Assembly (NCBI RefSeq): GCF_013449735.1
Contig: NZ_JACBNY010000010.1
Coordinates: 1 to 64,000 of the forward strand
Reading direction: 5' to 3'
DNA from: Pseudolactococcus laudensis
GTDB lineage: Bacteria; Bacillota; Bacilli; Lactobacillales; Streptococcaceae
DNA length: 64,000 nt
The position numbers and the translations under genes are program-made. The notes below the pieces were generated by a model. It saw only the letters and a list, made by a program, of their open reading frames with translations, searched no databases and had not been told where the DNA came from. This document shows positions 27,031 to 36,702 of the stretch, one piece after another (within the stretch, counting starts at the first letter, position 1; every line of letters begins with the position of its first letter).

Positions 27031-28206
27031 TTATTTCCCTTTTTCTTGAATTAAATCTTCTACCCACTGCGACACTTTTTGACGTGTTCTTTTATCAGAG
27101 GCTAAAATTTGATTTAGGGTTTGCCCATCAAATTCCATATGCTCAAAAACTGCACGTGTAATTAATTGTTCAATCTCTAAGAAAGTAATTTTACCATCTT
27201 GGAAAGCCTGATTAGCAACTTCATTTGCTGCATTATAAACCGCTGGATAGCCACCGCCTAGTTTACCTACTCGATAAGCTAAATCTAACATTGGAAAACG
27301 AACCAAATCCATTTTTTCAAAATGTAGAGCACCAATTTCAGTCAAATCAAACGGTGTTTCATGGTGCATGGTCAAATGTTTTGGATAAGATAAGGCATAC
27401 TGAATTGGCTCACGCATATCCGTTGCCCCAAGCTGGGCTAAAACAGCACCATCTTGTAACGTCACCATTGAATGCACGACAGATTCCCGATGCAAAACAA
27501 CATGGATATCATCATAAGGAACACCAAATAAATGATGTGCCTCAATCACTTCCAACCCCTTATTAACCATAGTCGCAGAGTCTAGTGTAATCTTCGCACC
27601 CATCGTCCAATTCGGATGAGCTAAAGCATCATCGAGTGTTACATCAAGCAATTCCTCACGCGTTTTATCACGAAATGACCCACCTGACGCTGTAATCGTT
27701 AAACTGCGAACATCACTTTTTTGAACACCTTGGAGCACTTGGAAGATCGCTGCATGCTCACTGTCAACAGGCAAAATTTTACTACCTGTCCGAGCTGCTT
27801 CTGCCATAATTGTATAGCCTGCGACAACCAACGTTTCCTTGTTAGCCAAAGCAATATCACGACCAAGCTGAACCGCTTCAATCGTTGGTGGAAGACCAAC
27901 AGACCCCACAATCGCATTGAGCAAAATATCATAATCCTCTATTTTTGCTAGCGTGATTAACCCTTCGTTTCCGACATGAATCTCAACATCTGGAAAACTT
28001 TCAGCAAGTGCGATTTGTGATGATTCTTGAGCTGCAACAACGACTTTAGGTGAAAAAGCTTGAATAATTTCACGCGCCTTCTCAATATTTTTGCCAAATG
28101 CAAAGCCGACCAATTCAAATTGCTCCGGATGTGCTGCAATCACATCTAACGCCTGCACACCGACACTTCCCGTCGCCCCTAATAAAATAATTTTTTTCTT
28201 TATCAT
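27031..28206 (-). CDS. dxr: 1-deoxy-D-xylulose 5-phosphate reductoisomerase
   Basis: The 391-residue enzyme catalyses the committing step of the MEP (non-mevalonate) isoprenoid pathway. The NADPH motif GATGSVG is at 10-16, the loop LANKETLVVAG near 120, the metal/substrate block LPVDSEHAAIFQ near 147, TASGGSFRD near 185 and the flexible loop HPNWTMGAKI near 210. All are as in active Dxr. It sits between cdsA and rseP with a six-base gap to rseP, as in Bacillus. Streptococci commonly lack it and use mevalonate. Whether the other MEP genes exist in this genome cannot be seen here. Confidence 0.95.
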   Translation of the reverse strand: MIKKKIILLGATGSVGVQALDVIAAHPEQFELVGFAFGKNIEKAREIIQAFSPKVVVAAQESSQIALAESFPDVEIHVGNEGLITLAKIEDYDILLNAIVGSVGLPPTIEAVQLGRDIALANKETLVVAGYTIMAEAARTGSKILPVDSEHAAIFQVLQGVQKSDVRSLTITASGGSFRDKTREELLDVTLDDALAHPNWTMGAKITLDSATMVNKGLEVIEAHHLFGVPYDDIHVVLHRESVVHSMVTLQDGAVLAQLGATDMREPIQYALSYPKHLTMHHETPFDLTEIGALHFEKMDLVRFPMLDLAYRVGKLGGGYPAVYNAANEVANQAFQDGKITFLEIEQLITRAVFEHMEFDGQTLNQILASDKRTRQKVSQWVEDLIQEKGK

Positions 28207-28309
28207 ATCCTAAAATGCCTCCTCCATCTCATTTCTAAAAAGTCCCTATCCACGCTTGCGCCATGGCCCCTATCACACAAGCACAAACTTTATATTAAAT
28301 TAGATTAGA

Positions 28310-29104
28310 TTAAAATAAACCAAGTAAATGCATCATCGGAAAAACAAAAATTAGACTATCAAAACGGTCTAGAATACCACCATGACCTGGTAAAATTTTA
28401 CCTGAATCCTTCACACCAAAATGACGTTTCAAACTAGATTCCACCAAATCTCCAAGTTGCCCAACAACAGAGAAAATAGCTACCAAGACAATTAAGTGTA
28501 GCAGACTAATAGCAGGTGCCTGTTTAGGATAAAGAAATACCATTATCAGAGCAACAACAACAGCTGAAACAATCCCACCAAGGGAACCTTCCACTGTTTT
28601 ATTAGGTGAAACACTCGGAATCAATTTTGTTTTACCAAATTTTCTACCAACAAAATAAGCACCTGAATCCGTTGCCCAGACAATAAAGAGAGCTAGAAAC
28701 AAAATAAATAAACTATTTTCACGCGCCGCTAGTAAATTCTGAAAACCAATCCCAATATAAAAAGCTGACAAGAAAGGAAAACCTAAATCTTCAAAAGAAT
28801 ATTTACCCTTGGTAAAGACCATGACACCCATCATGATAAATAAAAATAAAGTAAACAAGGTAAAATTGCTATCTGTGCCAAGTTGCGGGAAATATTGCGT
28901 TGTTGGTAAAGACAAAGAAAGGGCAGCAAGTGTTGCTAAAATTCCTTCAAAAGATAGAATTTCTAACTTGCGCATTCTGAACAATTCGCCCATAGCAATA
29001 ATAACAAGTAGGGCTACCAAAATATGAAAAGGTGTATTTCCTAGAATCGCTAAGCCTAAAAAGACAGCTCCTGCGACAACACCTGTAATAATTCTTTGCG
29101 TCAT
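28310..29104 (-). CDS. cdsA: Phosphatidate cytidylyltransferase
   Basis: CdsA makes CDP-diacylglycerol from phosphatidate and CTP. The 264-residue protein has about eight membrane segments and the family C-terminal signature (KDSGKILPGHGGILDRFDS near 232-250), plus the preceding SVSPNKTVEGSLGG. Its ATG overlaps the uppS stop by four bases. A 103-base gap without a clear terminator separates it from dxr. Confidence 0.94.
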   Translation of the reverse strand: MTQRIITGVVAGAVFLGLAILGNTPFHILVALLVIIAMGELFRMRKLEILSFEGILATLAALSLSLPTTQYFPQLGTDSNFTLFTLFLFIMMGVMVFTKGKYSFEDLGFPFLSAFYIGIGFQNLLAARENSLFILFLALFIVWATDSGAYFVGRKFGKTKLIPSVSPNKTVEGSLGGIVSAVVVALIMVFLYPKQAPAISLLHLIVLVAIFSVVGQLGDLVESSLKRHFGVKDSGKILPGHGGILDRFDSLIFVFPMMHLLGLF

Positions 29105-29847
29105 TTTTTGATTCCTCCATATCTGCGATCTCGTTGTGAAAAGACGTCAAATGCTAAATCTAACGCAGCCTCATCAAAATCTGGCCATAATGTCTCTGTA
29201 AAATATAATTCGCTATAAGCCGTTTGCCACGGTAAAAAATTACTCAAACGATTTTCACCTGACGTTCGAATGACAAGGTCAGGATTTCGATAAGCTTCTG
29301 GCAAAATCGCTGTCGTTAATTGCTGCTCAAAGTTATCTTGTGTCATCTCGTCTACTGACAATACCCCTTCTTGGACTTTTGTCGCTAGTGCTTTGACAGC
29401 ATCTAAAATTTCAGCTTGTCCACCATAATTCAAGGCAATCGTCAAAATCATCCCTGTATTTTGCGCTGTATCAACCATCGCTCTATCAATAGATTTCAGT
29501 GTAGCTTTTGGCACACCTTCTCGTGTACCAATCATAGCAATTCTGATATTTTCACGATTTAAGGTCGGCACAAATCTTTCATAAAAATCAATCGGTAAAC
29601 TCATGATGAATTTAACTTCTGCAGCTGGTCTCGACCAGTTTTCTGTCGAGAAGGCATAGACAGTCATCACTTTGACGCCACGATTTTGGGCGTGAATTGC
29701 AATCGTCTGCAAGGCATCCATACCCGCTTTATGACCAAAAATACGTGCTTTCCCCTGACGTTGAGCCCAACGTCCATTACCATCCATAATAACTGCCAAA
29801 TGATTTGGGATTTTTTGCATTGCTGCTTTATCTGATGTTTCTGTCAT
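29101..29847 (-). CDS. uppS: Undecaprenyl diphosphate synthase (isoprenyl transferase)
   Basis: This cis-prenyltransferase makes the C55 lipid carrier for the cell wall. The 248-residue protein has VIMDGNGRWAQ with catalytic Asp22, the AFSTENWSRP stretch near 75, and RTSGENRLSNFLPWQTAYSEL near 200 in its usual place. The start follows the family. It precedes cdsA with a four-base overlap. The IPP substrate would come from the pathway containing the downstream dxr, which makes the gene order functionally sensible. Confidence 0.95.
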   Translation of the reverse strand: MTETSDKAAMQKIPNHLAVIMDGNGRWAQRQGKARIFGHKAGMDALQTIAIHAQNRGVKVMTVYAFSTENWSRPAAEVKFIMSLPIDFYERFVPTLNRENIRIAMIGTREGVPKATLKSIDRAMVDTAQNTGMILTIALNYGGQAEILDAVKALATKVQEGVLSVDEMTQDNFEQQLTTAILPEAYRNPDLVIRTSGENRLSNFLPWQTAYSELYFTETLWPDFDEAALDLAFDVFSQRDRRYGGIKK

Positions 29848-30026
29848 CTTATCTATTTACCTCTAAATTCATCGTTACTAATTGCTCACTAGCATGTTGT
29901 AAAAAGTTAAAGTCATCTCATTTGATATTACTTGTGACATTTTAAATTCTAAAAATGACCTGTTAAACCTTGCCATCTAGTTTACGAGCTTCCCTTAATT
30001 TTAACACATTTTCAGTAAAAATTCTT

Positions 30027-30053
30027 AAAAAAAATAAGCCAAATGGCTTATTT
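30027..30053 (-). terminator. Terminator of yajC
   Basis: AATAAGCC-ATTT-GGCTTATT with a T8 tail on the minus strand, shortly after the yajC stop. uppS therefore needs its own promoter in 29848-30026. Confidence 0.8.
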
Positions 30054-30061
30054 ATCTTGTG

Positions 30062-30427
30062 TTATTCAAATGGTGAGTCTTGTTTGTCAGCCGTTTCACT
30101 TGACGCAATAGCCTCAGTTTTAGCATCAGCAATCACACTATCAATCGTTTCAGTTTCGTCGGTAGCTTCAGTAGCTACAACAGGTTTAACTGTTTTAACT
30201 GCTGCACGATCTAAAGTTAGAATGACCCCTTCAGCATCTAATTCAATCGTCCCTTTTGTTTTATCAACGCTCGCCAAAATACCGTGCAATCCGCCAATCG
30301 TCACAATTTCAGAACCCGGTTGCATATTGTCAAGTTGTTCTTGACGTTGTGCAGCTGCTTTCTTTTGGTTACGTTGCATAAACCACATCATCCCACCGAA
30401 CAGAATGATCAAAATTACAAATTGCAT
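30062..30427 (-). CDS. yajC: Preprotein translocase subunit YajC
   Basis: The 121-residue protein has one N-terminal membrane helix (MQFVILIILFGGMMWFM), then RNQKKAAAQRQEQLDNMQPG and the conserved IVTIGGLHGILASVD core, followed by an acidic tail. YajC accompanies SecDF and SecYEG in the membrane. A TATAAT box preceded by TGC at 30459-30464 (minus strand) and GAGG before the ATG support independent expression. The uppS-cdsA genes follow. Confidence 0.9.
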   Translation of the reverse strand: MQFVILIILFGGMMWFMQRNQKKAAAQRQEQLDNMQPGSEIVTIGGLHGILASVDKTKGTIELDAEGVILTLDRAAVKTVKPVVATEATDETETIDSVIADAKTEAIASSETADKQDSPFE

Positions 30428-30617
30428 GTCTTTACCTCATTTATTTTTTATAGTCTCTATTATAGCAGATTATGCCCAATAAAAAAAGCACAATACTTGA
30501 GGTAGATTTCGGAGTACCATTAGGAATTACAGTTTATTTTTGATAATTTAATCGATAAATGCTATGATGATTAGGTTGTCATGTATATAAATACAGTCAA
30601 ACAAGGAGGGAAAACAA

Positions 30618-31364
30618 ATGACTAGCTCAGAACTCAAACAAGCCGCACGCTATGCACTAAAAGACAATTTCTTCCAGAAAATGCTTTTAATGATTGTCCC
30701 ATTGCTACTTGCAATTTTTTCAAGTCGTGCTACTAATTCATCTTCAATCAACTTGCAACATCAATTAAATGATGCCAATATTGATTTTTCAGGTAACTCT
30801 GATGCTTTATCAAATGTTGATTGGGGCTTAGTCCTCAGTATTGCTATACCAATTATTGCTTTTGCCATGATAACTAGCTTTATCGTTATGATTATCGCTA
30901 CAGTTTTTAAAACAGCTAGTATGTTTAACTATTTGGAAATTTTCCGAGGCGAGAAAGAAGAAATTAATTTATCATCTGATATCTTACGAACATTTAAAGA
31001 AAATTCTTTCTGGAAAATTGTAAGTTTGACAGTTGTGACACAACTCATCATGTTCCTACTTTTCTTTATTCCAGTTGTTGGTTGGGCTATTGCAATTTAT
31101 CTTGGTTTATCTTGGTCACAGGCTACTTATGTTTTATATGATAAACTTCAAAACAACAACTATAAAGGTGTTTGGGATGTTCTTAATACCTCAAGCCAAA
31201 TGATGACCGGTTACAAGTTTAAATATTTTGTCTTTAACTTAACCTTTATTGGTTGGTACATTCTAGGTGCTCTTTTCTTTGGTCTACCTCAAATCTGGAC
31301 TATGCCGTATACAGAAATGTCTATGGTTGCTTTCTACGAGGCACGAATCGAAGAGCGTTTATAA
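30618..31364 (+). CDS. DUF975 family membrane protein
   Basis: The 248-residue protein starts with TSSELKQAARYALKDNFFQ, the short cytoplasmic helix typical of DUF975 proteins, and has about five membrane segments. A YLEIFRGEKEEINLS stretch lies between helices near 115. The function of the family is unknown. A strong AGGAGGG site lies eight bases before the ATG. The gene is monocistronic and ends at a bidirectional terminator. Confidence 0.8.
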   Translation: MTSSELKQAARYALKDNFFQKMLLMIVPLLLAIFSSRATNSSSINLQHQLNDANIDFSGNSDALSNVDWGLVLSIAIPIIAFAMITSFIVMIIATVFKTASMFNYLEIFRGEKEEINLSSDILRTFKENSFWKIVSLTVVTQLIMFLLFFIPVVGWAIAIYLGLSWSQATYVLYDKLQNNNYKGVWDVLNTSSQMMTGYKFKYFVFNLTFIGWYILGALFFGLPQIWTMPYTEMSMVAFYEARIEERL

Positions 31365-31382
31365 GACAACTTTAAAACATAT

Positions 31383-31408
31383 AAAAAACAGCCTCGGCTG
31401 TTTTTTTA
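31383..31408. terminator. Bidirectional terminator
   Basis: AAAAAACAGCC-TC-GGCTGTTTTTT between the convergent DUF975 gene and tag. Confidence 0.85.
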
Positions 31409-31419
31409 TTTTGAATCAT

Positions 31420-31965
31420 TCAACGATAATCACACGATACAAGATGATCATTAACTAAACCAACTGACTGCATATAAGCATAACAAATTGTCGGACCGAC
31501 AAATGAAAAACCTCTTTTTTTCATATCTTTGCTCATTTTCTCAGAAATAGGTGTTGTTGCTGGTACTTCCGAAAAATGATGATAGTCATGCTGTATCGGT
31601 TTACCTGAAACGTATTGCCAAAGGTAAGTTGAAAAACTGCCAAATTCTGTTTGAACTTGAATAAACGCCTTAGCATTTTTGACGATTGCTTGCATTTTGA
31701 GTCGATTGCGGATCAATCCTGCATTTTGTGGCAACTCATCTAACTTATCTTGATCATAATCTTTGATTTTTTGCGGATCAAAACCATCCAAAGCCTGACG
31801 ATAATTCTCGCGTTTGGCCAAAATCGTAGACCAGCTAAGTCCAGCTTGCATCCCTTCAAGAATCAACATCTCAAAAAGCATCGCATCATCATATTTCGGT
31901 TTTCCCCATTCTAGATCATGATACGGAATCTCTAACCCTGATTTTGCCCAATCACATCTCGTCAT
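31420..31965 (-). CDS. tag: DNA-3-methyladenine glycosylase I
   Basis: Tag removes 3-methyladenine from alkylated DNA. The 181-residue helix-hairpin-helix protein shows the N-terminal RCDWAKSGLEIPYHDLEWG with zinc ligands Cys4 and His16, the catalytic-region LILEGMQAGLSWSTIL, and the C-terminal HLVSCDYR that gives the other His and Cys zinc ligands. GFSFVGPTICYAYMQSVG is also diagnostic. AAGGGAA before the ATG serves as ribosome site. It stands alone. Confidence 0.94.
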   Translation of the reverse strand: MTRCDWAKSGLEIPYHDLEWGKPKYDDAMLFEMLILEGMQAGLSWSTILAKRENYRQALDGFDPQKIKDYDQDKLDELPQNAGLIRNRLKMQAIVKNAKAFIQVQTEFGSFSTYLWQYVSGKPIQHDYHHFSEVPATTPISEKMSKDMKKRGFSFVGPTICYAYMQSVGLVNDHLVSCDYR

Positions 31966-32113
31966 ATGACATTACCATTTCCCTTCGTACTTATTCTTAA
32001 ATTGCATCATATTTTTTGTGCAAAAGAACACAAGCGAAATGGTTGCTTTACATCTATAAAGATGGGTAAATGGTAAGTGATAGATTTTTATACAAAGGAC
32101 AAAGGGGAAGAAA

Positions 32114-33070
32114 ATGACACAAGATTATCGTGTGCTATTATACTATCAATACGTACCAATTGAAAATGGCGAGCAATTCGCTAAAGAGCATCTAGCAGCC
32201 TGTAAAGCTTTAGGCATCAAAGGCAGAATTTTAGTTGCAGATGAAGGGATTAATGGTACTGTTTCGGGTACATTTGAGCAAACTGAGGCTTACATGAACA
32301 TGATGCATGCAGATCCTAGATTTGCTAAAACCATTTTTAAAATTGATTTATCTGAAGATAACGCCTTTAAAAAAATGCATGTCCGTTACCGCAAGGAATT
32401 AGTCAGTCTTAACTTAGAAGATGACATTGATCCTTTAGCATTAACTGGTGCCTATTTATCACCAAAAGAGTTTAAAGAAGCTATGCTAGACGATAATACC
32501 GTTGTTATTGATGCGCGCAATGACTATGAATTCGATTTAGGTCACTTTAGAGGTGCTGTTCGCCCTGACATTCGTAGTTTTAGAGAGTTACCACAATGGA
32601 TGCGTGATCATAAAGAAGAATTTATGGAAAAACGTGTCCTCACTTACTGTACCGGTGGGATTCGCTGTGAAAAATTCTCAGGTTGGTTAGTCAGAGAGGG
32701 CTTTAAAGATGTTGGTCAACTTCACGGTGGGATTGCAACTTATGGTAAAGATCCTGAAGTGAGAGGCGATTTATGGGATGGTCAGATGTATGTCTTTGAT
32801 AGCAGAATTGCCGTGCCAATTAACCAAAATGAACATGTCATCGTTGGTAAAGACTGGTTTGACGGCACGCCTTGTGAGCGTTACATCAACTGTGGCAATC
32901 CAGAATGTAATCGTCAAATCTTAGCATCTGAAGTTAATGAAGCTGCTTATCTCGGTGGTTGCAGCCATGAATGTCGTGTTCATCCACGTAATCGCTATGT
33001 TATGAGTCACAATTTATCAGAAGCAGAAGTTACAGAGCGTCTACATGCCATTCATGAGGTCGTTGCTTAA
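32114..33070 (+). CDS. trhO: tRNA uridine(34) hydroxylase TrhO (rhodanese family)
   Basis: TrhO makes 5-hydroxyuridine at tRNA position 34 in an oxygen-dependent reaction. The 318-residue protein has an N-terminal acylphosphatase-like domain ([12 protein letters not shown]), a rhodanese domain at about 125-220 with Cys179 in [16 protein letters not shown], and a C-terminal cysteine-rich segment ([28 protein letters not shown]). AAGGGGAA precedes the ATG. The gene is monocistronic between two terminators. Confidence 0.93.
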   Translation: MTQDYRVLLYYQYVPIENGEQFAKEHLAACKALGIKGRILVADEGINGTVSGTFEQTEAYMNMMHADPRFAKTIFKIDLSEDNAFKKMHVRYRKELVSLNLEDDIDPLALTGAYLSPKEFKEAMLDDNTVVIDARNDYEFDLGHFRGAVRPDIRSFRELPQWMRDHKEEFMEKRVLTYCTGGIRCEKFSGWLVREGFKDVGQLHGGIATYGKDPEVRGDLWDGQMYVFDSRIAVPINQNEHVIVGKDWFDGTPCERYINCGNPECNRQILASEVNEAAYLGGCSHECRVHPRNRYVMSHNLSEAEVTERLHAIHEVVA

Positions 33071-33082
33071 ATCAAACAAAAG

Positions 33083-33108
33083 AAAAACAGCTGCGGCTGT
33101 TTTTTTTA
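33083..33108. terminator. Bidirectional terminator
   Basis: AAAAACAGC-TGCG-GCTGTTTTT between the convergent trhO and glycerate kinase genes. Confidence 0.85.
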
Positions 33109-34149
33109 TCATCTAAAAGACTCAATTAAACGCGCGATATTTTGCGCTGTATTGGCCATATTTTTTAAAGTCGTTTGAGTCATGATAGCATCATCTAAAC
33201 TGATTGGTCTTGTCTGGATACTAAAGGCTGCTGTCAAATCGTTTTCAAGCATTCCTAAATCATCTGAACGACTACCAACTAAAGCAACACATGGTTTACC
33301 ATGCTTTTTCGCCAATTTAGCAACACCTGAGACAACTTTACCTTGACTACTTTGATAATCCAGATGTCCTTCGCCTGTCAAAACAAGGTCTGATTCTAAA
33401 ATAGCTTGCTCTAAGTGAACTAAATCAGAAATGAGTTTAAATCCCGAAATCAATTGACCACCTAGTAAAGCAATCGCACCACCAAGTCCACCAGCTGCAC
33501 CTGTTCCTGGTATTTTTTGTAAATCAATGCCACGATCCCTCAATAGCTCTTGTGCAAATCGTGCATCACGCGCGTTAAACTGAGTTATCTGTGCTGCAGT
33601 TGCACCTTTTTGAGCTGCAAAAATAGTGGCTGCACCATTTTCCCCGTAATAAGGGTTGGTCACATCACTTGCCCCAATAAGGGTCACACCTGATAGATCA
33701 GTTGTCTCTAAACTTTTCAAAAAGCCTTGCCCGCCGTCAGAGGTTCCAGTGCCTCTCAAGCTCACAATAATTGTTTTGGCACCTGCTTGAATGGCAGATT
33801 GCACAACTGCACCTAATCCGAAGGTTGTTGCGCGTGAGATGCTTTCAGAGCCTACTGTTACTAAGTCAATCCCGATGATTTTGGCTGACTCAATAATTGC
33901 TGTATCTCCTAATAGTAGATAAGGTACCTCAAGTTGACGTCCCAGTAAATCAGTTGTTTGAATCGTCTTTCTGATAGCATTTTCCTGATAAGCAAGCACA
34001 TCTAAAACGCCCTCGCCGCCATCAGCAATCGGTATACTCTGTACTTGTAGGTCAGGAAATGCTGCTAAAATACCAGATAAAGCTGCAGTATTCAGCTGCT
34101 CAGAAGTGGCGCTGCCTTTAAATGAATCAATCGCTGCTAGAATTTTCAT
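33109..34149 (-). CDS. Glycerate kinase (GarK/GlxK family)
   Basis: The 346-residue protein starts MKILAAIDSFKGSATSEQLN, the class II glycerate kinase N-terminus, so I take ATG 34149 over an upstream in-frame ATG. Family motifs PIADGGEGVLDVL near 43-55, GTGTSDGGQGFLKSLE near 135 and TGAAGGLGGAIALLGGQL near 235 are all present. It phosphorylates D-glycerate to 2- or 3-phosphoglycerate. No Shine-Dalgarno is visible; TATACT ends six bases before the ATG. It is divergent from parB, with both promoters in the same 57 bases. Confidence 0.92.
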   Translation of the reverse strand: MKILAAIDSFKGSATSEQLNTAALSGILAAFPDLQVQSIPIADGGEGVLDVLAYQENAIRKTIQTTDLLGRQLEVPYLLLGDTAIIESAKIIGIDLVTVGSESISRATTFGLGAVVQSAIQAGAKTIIVSLRGTGTSDGGQGFLKSLETTDLSGVTLIGASDVTNPYYGENGAATIFAAQKGATAAQITQFNARDARFAQELLRDRGIDLQKIPGTGAAGGLGGAIALLGGQLISGFKLISDLVHLEQAILESDLVLTGEGHLDYQSSQGKVVSGVAKLAKKHGKPCVALVGSRSDDLGMLENDLTAAFSIQTRPISLDDAIMTQTTLKNMANTAQNIARLIESFR

Positions 34150-34155
34150 AAGTTT

Positions 34156-34200
34156 AGTATAGCAAAAATCACGCACAAGACAAGTAAGACATGGTAAAAT
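34156..34200. promoter_or_regulatory. Overlapping divergent promoters of glycerate kinase and parB, both leaderless candidates
   Basis: Minus strand: TTGTCT (34183-34178), 16-base spacer, TATACT (34161-34156), then AAACTT and ATG. Plus strand: extended -10 TGGTAAAAT (34192-34200), then AGCACT and ATG at 34207. In each case the predicted start of transcription coincides with the start codon. Confidence 0.55.
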
Positions 34201-34206
34201 AGCACT

Positions 34207-34971
34207 ATGGAAACTATTCAAATGCTATCGATGTCAGATATTGTCAAAAATCCCTATCAACCACGTATTGTGTTTGATGAGAGTAAATTACAAGAGCTTA
34301 GCGACTCGATTAAGGAAAATGGTGTATTGCAGCCAATCATTGTTAGAAAATCACCAATTATTGGCTATGAAATTTTAGCTGGTGAACGCCGTTTCAGGGC
34401 CTCACAATTAGCTGGCCTAACTAAAATTCCGGCCATCATCCGAGAATTATCCGATGATAAGATGATGACACTAGCCATTTTAGAAAACTTGCAACGCGAT
34501 GATTTAACACTCTTAGATGAAGCACGTAGTTTACAAAATCTTATCACCAAGCAGGGGTTGACACACACACAAATCGCTGAAAAATTAGGAAAATCTAGAC
34601 CTTACGTGACCAATGCAATTCGTATTTTGAATCTACCAGAACCTATTTTACAACTGATTGAGGCGCAAAAAATTTCCCAAGGTCACGCGCGACTTTTACT
34701 CGGTTTAAAAACACCTCAAGAACAATTGGTTTGGGCACAACGTATTGATCAAGAGCAACTTTCTGTTCGCGCACTGGAAAAACAATTAAGCAAACATTCT
34801 CACCCCACTGAGTCCACTGCACCATCAAAAGATGTGTTTATTAAAGCAGCTGAAACAGATATTGCTAAATCATTAGGCCAACCAGTGACGATTAAGTCCA
34901 AAAAAATTGAAATTGGCTACGACACACTAGAAGATCTTAACAGACTTCTCCTCATTTTGACCCAAAAGTAA
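34207..34971 (+). CDS. parB: Chromosome-partitioning protein ParB/Spo0J
   Basis: The 254-residue CTP-dependent DNA clamp has the N-terminal NPYQPR motif, the CTP-binding LAGERRFRAS at 58-66, ENLQRDDLTLLDEARSL and a helix-turn-helix (TQIAEKLGKSRPYVTNAIR) near 118-136. A C-terminal dimer domain follows. It binds parS and recruits SMC near the origin. No parA neighbours it, as in streptococci. There is no Shine-Dalgarno before the ATG; a promoter -10 ends six bases before. It directly precedes oriC. A candidate parS lies 9.4 kb from dnaA, inside rexA. Confidence 0.95.
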   Translation: METIQMLSMSDIVKNPYQPRIVFDESKLQELSDSIKENGVLQPIIVRKSPIIGYEILAGERRFRASQLAGLTKIPAIIRELSDDKMMTLAILENLQRDDLTLLDEARSLQNLITKQGLTHTQIAEKLGKSRPYVTNAIRILNLPEPILQLIEAQKISQGHARLLLGLKTPQEQLVWAQRIDQEQLSVRALEKQLSKHSHPTESTAPSKDVFIKAAETDIAKSLGQPVTIKSKKIEIGYDTLEDLNRLLLILTQK

Positions 34972-34996
34972 TCCACAGGCTATCTGTGGATTTTTC
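34971..34996 (+). terminator. Terminator of parB
   Basis: ATCCACAG-GCTAT-CTGTGGAT with a TTTTTCTTTT tail starts in the last bases of the stop region; its arms also read like degenerate DnaA boxes. Confidence 0.8.
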
Positions 34997-35331
34997 TTTT
35001 TAAACAAAGTTATACACAGTTAAAAAGAAAACCACACCTTGTGCATAAGTTTTACACAATAGTGAATAACTTTCAAAAAATCAAGCTATCTCTTACTTTT
35101 TACACAAAAATACCTGTGATTAAACTGAAATTTATCGTTTTTTTCCACATTTTCCACAGTCCTGTGTATAATTATTAACTCACGTGTTGATTTTTCTTTT
35201 TATTTTTGAATAATTGTGGAAAACTTTCTAGCAACATGATATAATTTTTTTAGCTACAAATTATAGTTGCATTGATTTTGTACCGATTAATTCAGATATT
35301 AAACATCTGATAATAGATAGAAAGGAGTCAA
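34997..35331. other. oriC: Chromosomal origin oriC, upstream part
   Basis: The gap between parB and dnaA is AT-rich and filled with DnaA boxes: TTATACACA at 35010-35018, its reverse type TGTGCATAA at 35040-35048, TGTGTATAA at 35163-35171, and weaker TTTTACACA (35050, 35098), TTTTCCACA (35141, 35150) and TGTGGAAAA (35215). An AT-rich stretch at 35172-35260 could be the unwinding element. An extended -10, TGATATAAT at 35237-35245, should drive dnaA, and the adjacent box suggests autoregulation. Confidence 0.88.
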
Positions 35332-36702
35332 ATGTCTCTAACAAAAGATGAGCAAAAATTCTGGACACGTGTCAAAGCACTTGCCCAAAATAATTTAGGA
35401 CAAGCCTCCTATGACTTTTTCATTGAACCAGCCAAACTACTTGAAATCACCGATCATAACGCTAAAATTTATCTCGATAATAACATGCACCGAGATTTTT
35501 GGAAAAAACAAGATGACCTCATCAAAACAGCCGGTTTTGAAATATTTGGCGCCGAAATTAGCTTTGCCCTTTATTCAGCTGACGATATTAACCTTGCCGA
35601 TTATGAAAATGCTGACAAGATTACAGAAACGTCTGACATTCAAGAGACGAATCAATTGGTTAGCTCAGAACTCAAAAATGGTCTGAATCATAAATATACC
35701 TTTCAAAATTTTGTTCAAGGTGAAGGAAACCGTATGACACTTGGTGCTGCCATTGCTGTCGCAAACGATCCAGGCGGTATGTATAATCCCCTCTTTATCT
35801 ATGGTGGACCAGGACTTGGTAAAACACATTTAATGAATGCCATCGGTAACGAAATCCTAAACGATAAGCCGGATGCTCGCATCAAGTATGTCTCATCAGA
35901 GAATTTCGTCAACGATTATGTTCAAAGTTCCCGTAAAAATCAAATGCAGGAATTTACAGATGAGTACCGCACCTTAGATTTACTCCTATTGGATGATATC
36001 CAATTTTTTGCAAAAAAAGAAGGCACGATTAATGAATTTTTCCAAACCTTCAATACGCTACATGATAAGGGTGCACAAATCGTCATTTCTAGTGATCGGC
36101 CACCAAATGAGCTTAACGAATTTGAAGATAGACTTAAATCTCGTTTTAGCTGGGGACTAACCACTGATATTACAGCGCCAAATTACGAAGATCGGATGGC
36201 TATTCTACTTAATAAAGTTGATGAGATGGACCTTCAAGTCCCTTCTGAAACACTTTCTTATATTGCTGGTCGCATTGATTCCAACGTTAGAGATTTAGAG
36301 GGTGCCCTAAAAAATCTCAAATTTTATGCCAATACCTATCATATTGATACCATTGATATTGATACAGCAGCTAAAGCACTAAGTAATTTAGAATCCACTA
36401 AAATCACACAAGATAAAGATATTTCTTCTCAAAAAATTCAAGAAGAAGTAGCGAATTTCTACAAAATCTCAGTTACTGATATGATCAGTAAAAAAAGACC
36501 TAAAGAAATTGCCTATCCGAGACAGATTGCCATGTACTTAATTCGTGAGATAACAGGTAAAAGCTTACCTGCCATTGGCAAAGAGTTTGGTGGGCGTGAT
36601 CACACGACAGTGATTTATGCCCATAAGCAAATTTCTGATAAAATGAAGACAGATACAAGCCTTCAAAAAGAGATGGATACGATTAAATCTCATTTGAAGT
36701 AG
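35332..36702 (+). CDS. dnaA: Chromosomal replication initiator DnaA
   Basis: The 456-residue protein has all four DnaA domains: an N-terminal DnaD/helicase-interaction domain (1-80), a variable linker with many D/E (81-115), the AAA+ domain with Walker A GGPGLGKT at about 158-165 and Walker [10 protein letters not shown] at 218-226, and the C-terminal helix-turn-helix with the signature [12 protein letters not shown] near 424-435. GAAAGGAG precedes the ATG. DnaA-box clusters on both sides mark the bipartite origin found in Bacillus and lactic cocci. Confidence 0.98.
   Translation: MSLTKDEQKFWTRVKALAQNNLGQASYDFFIEPAKLLEITDHNAKIYLDNNMHRDFWKKQDDLIKTAGFEIFGAEISFALYSADDINLADYENADKITETSDIQETNQLVSSELKNGLNHKYTFQNFVQGEGNRMTLGAAIAVANDPGGMYNPLFIYGGPGLGKTHLMNAIGNEILNDKPDARIKYVSSENFVNDYVQSSRKNQMQEFTDEYRTLDLLLLDDIQFFAKKEGTINEFFQTFNTLHDKGAQIVISSDRPPNELNEFEDRLKSRFSWGLTTDITAPNYEDRMAILLNKVDEMDLQVPSETLSYIAGRIDSNVRDLEGALKNLKFYANTYHIDTIDIDTAAKALSNLESTKITQDKDISSQKIQEEVANFYKISVTDMISKKRPKEIAYPRQIAMYLIREITGKSLPAIGKEFGGRDHTTVIYAHKQISDKMKTDTSLQKEMDTIKSHLK

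Noticed and set aside
34165-34221. Longer N-terminus for glycerate kinase from an ATG inside parB
   Set aside because: The extra 24 residues do not look like the family, and the usual start MKILAAIDSFKG lies at 34149.
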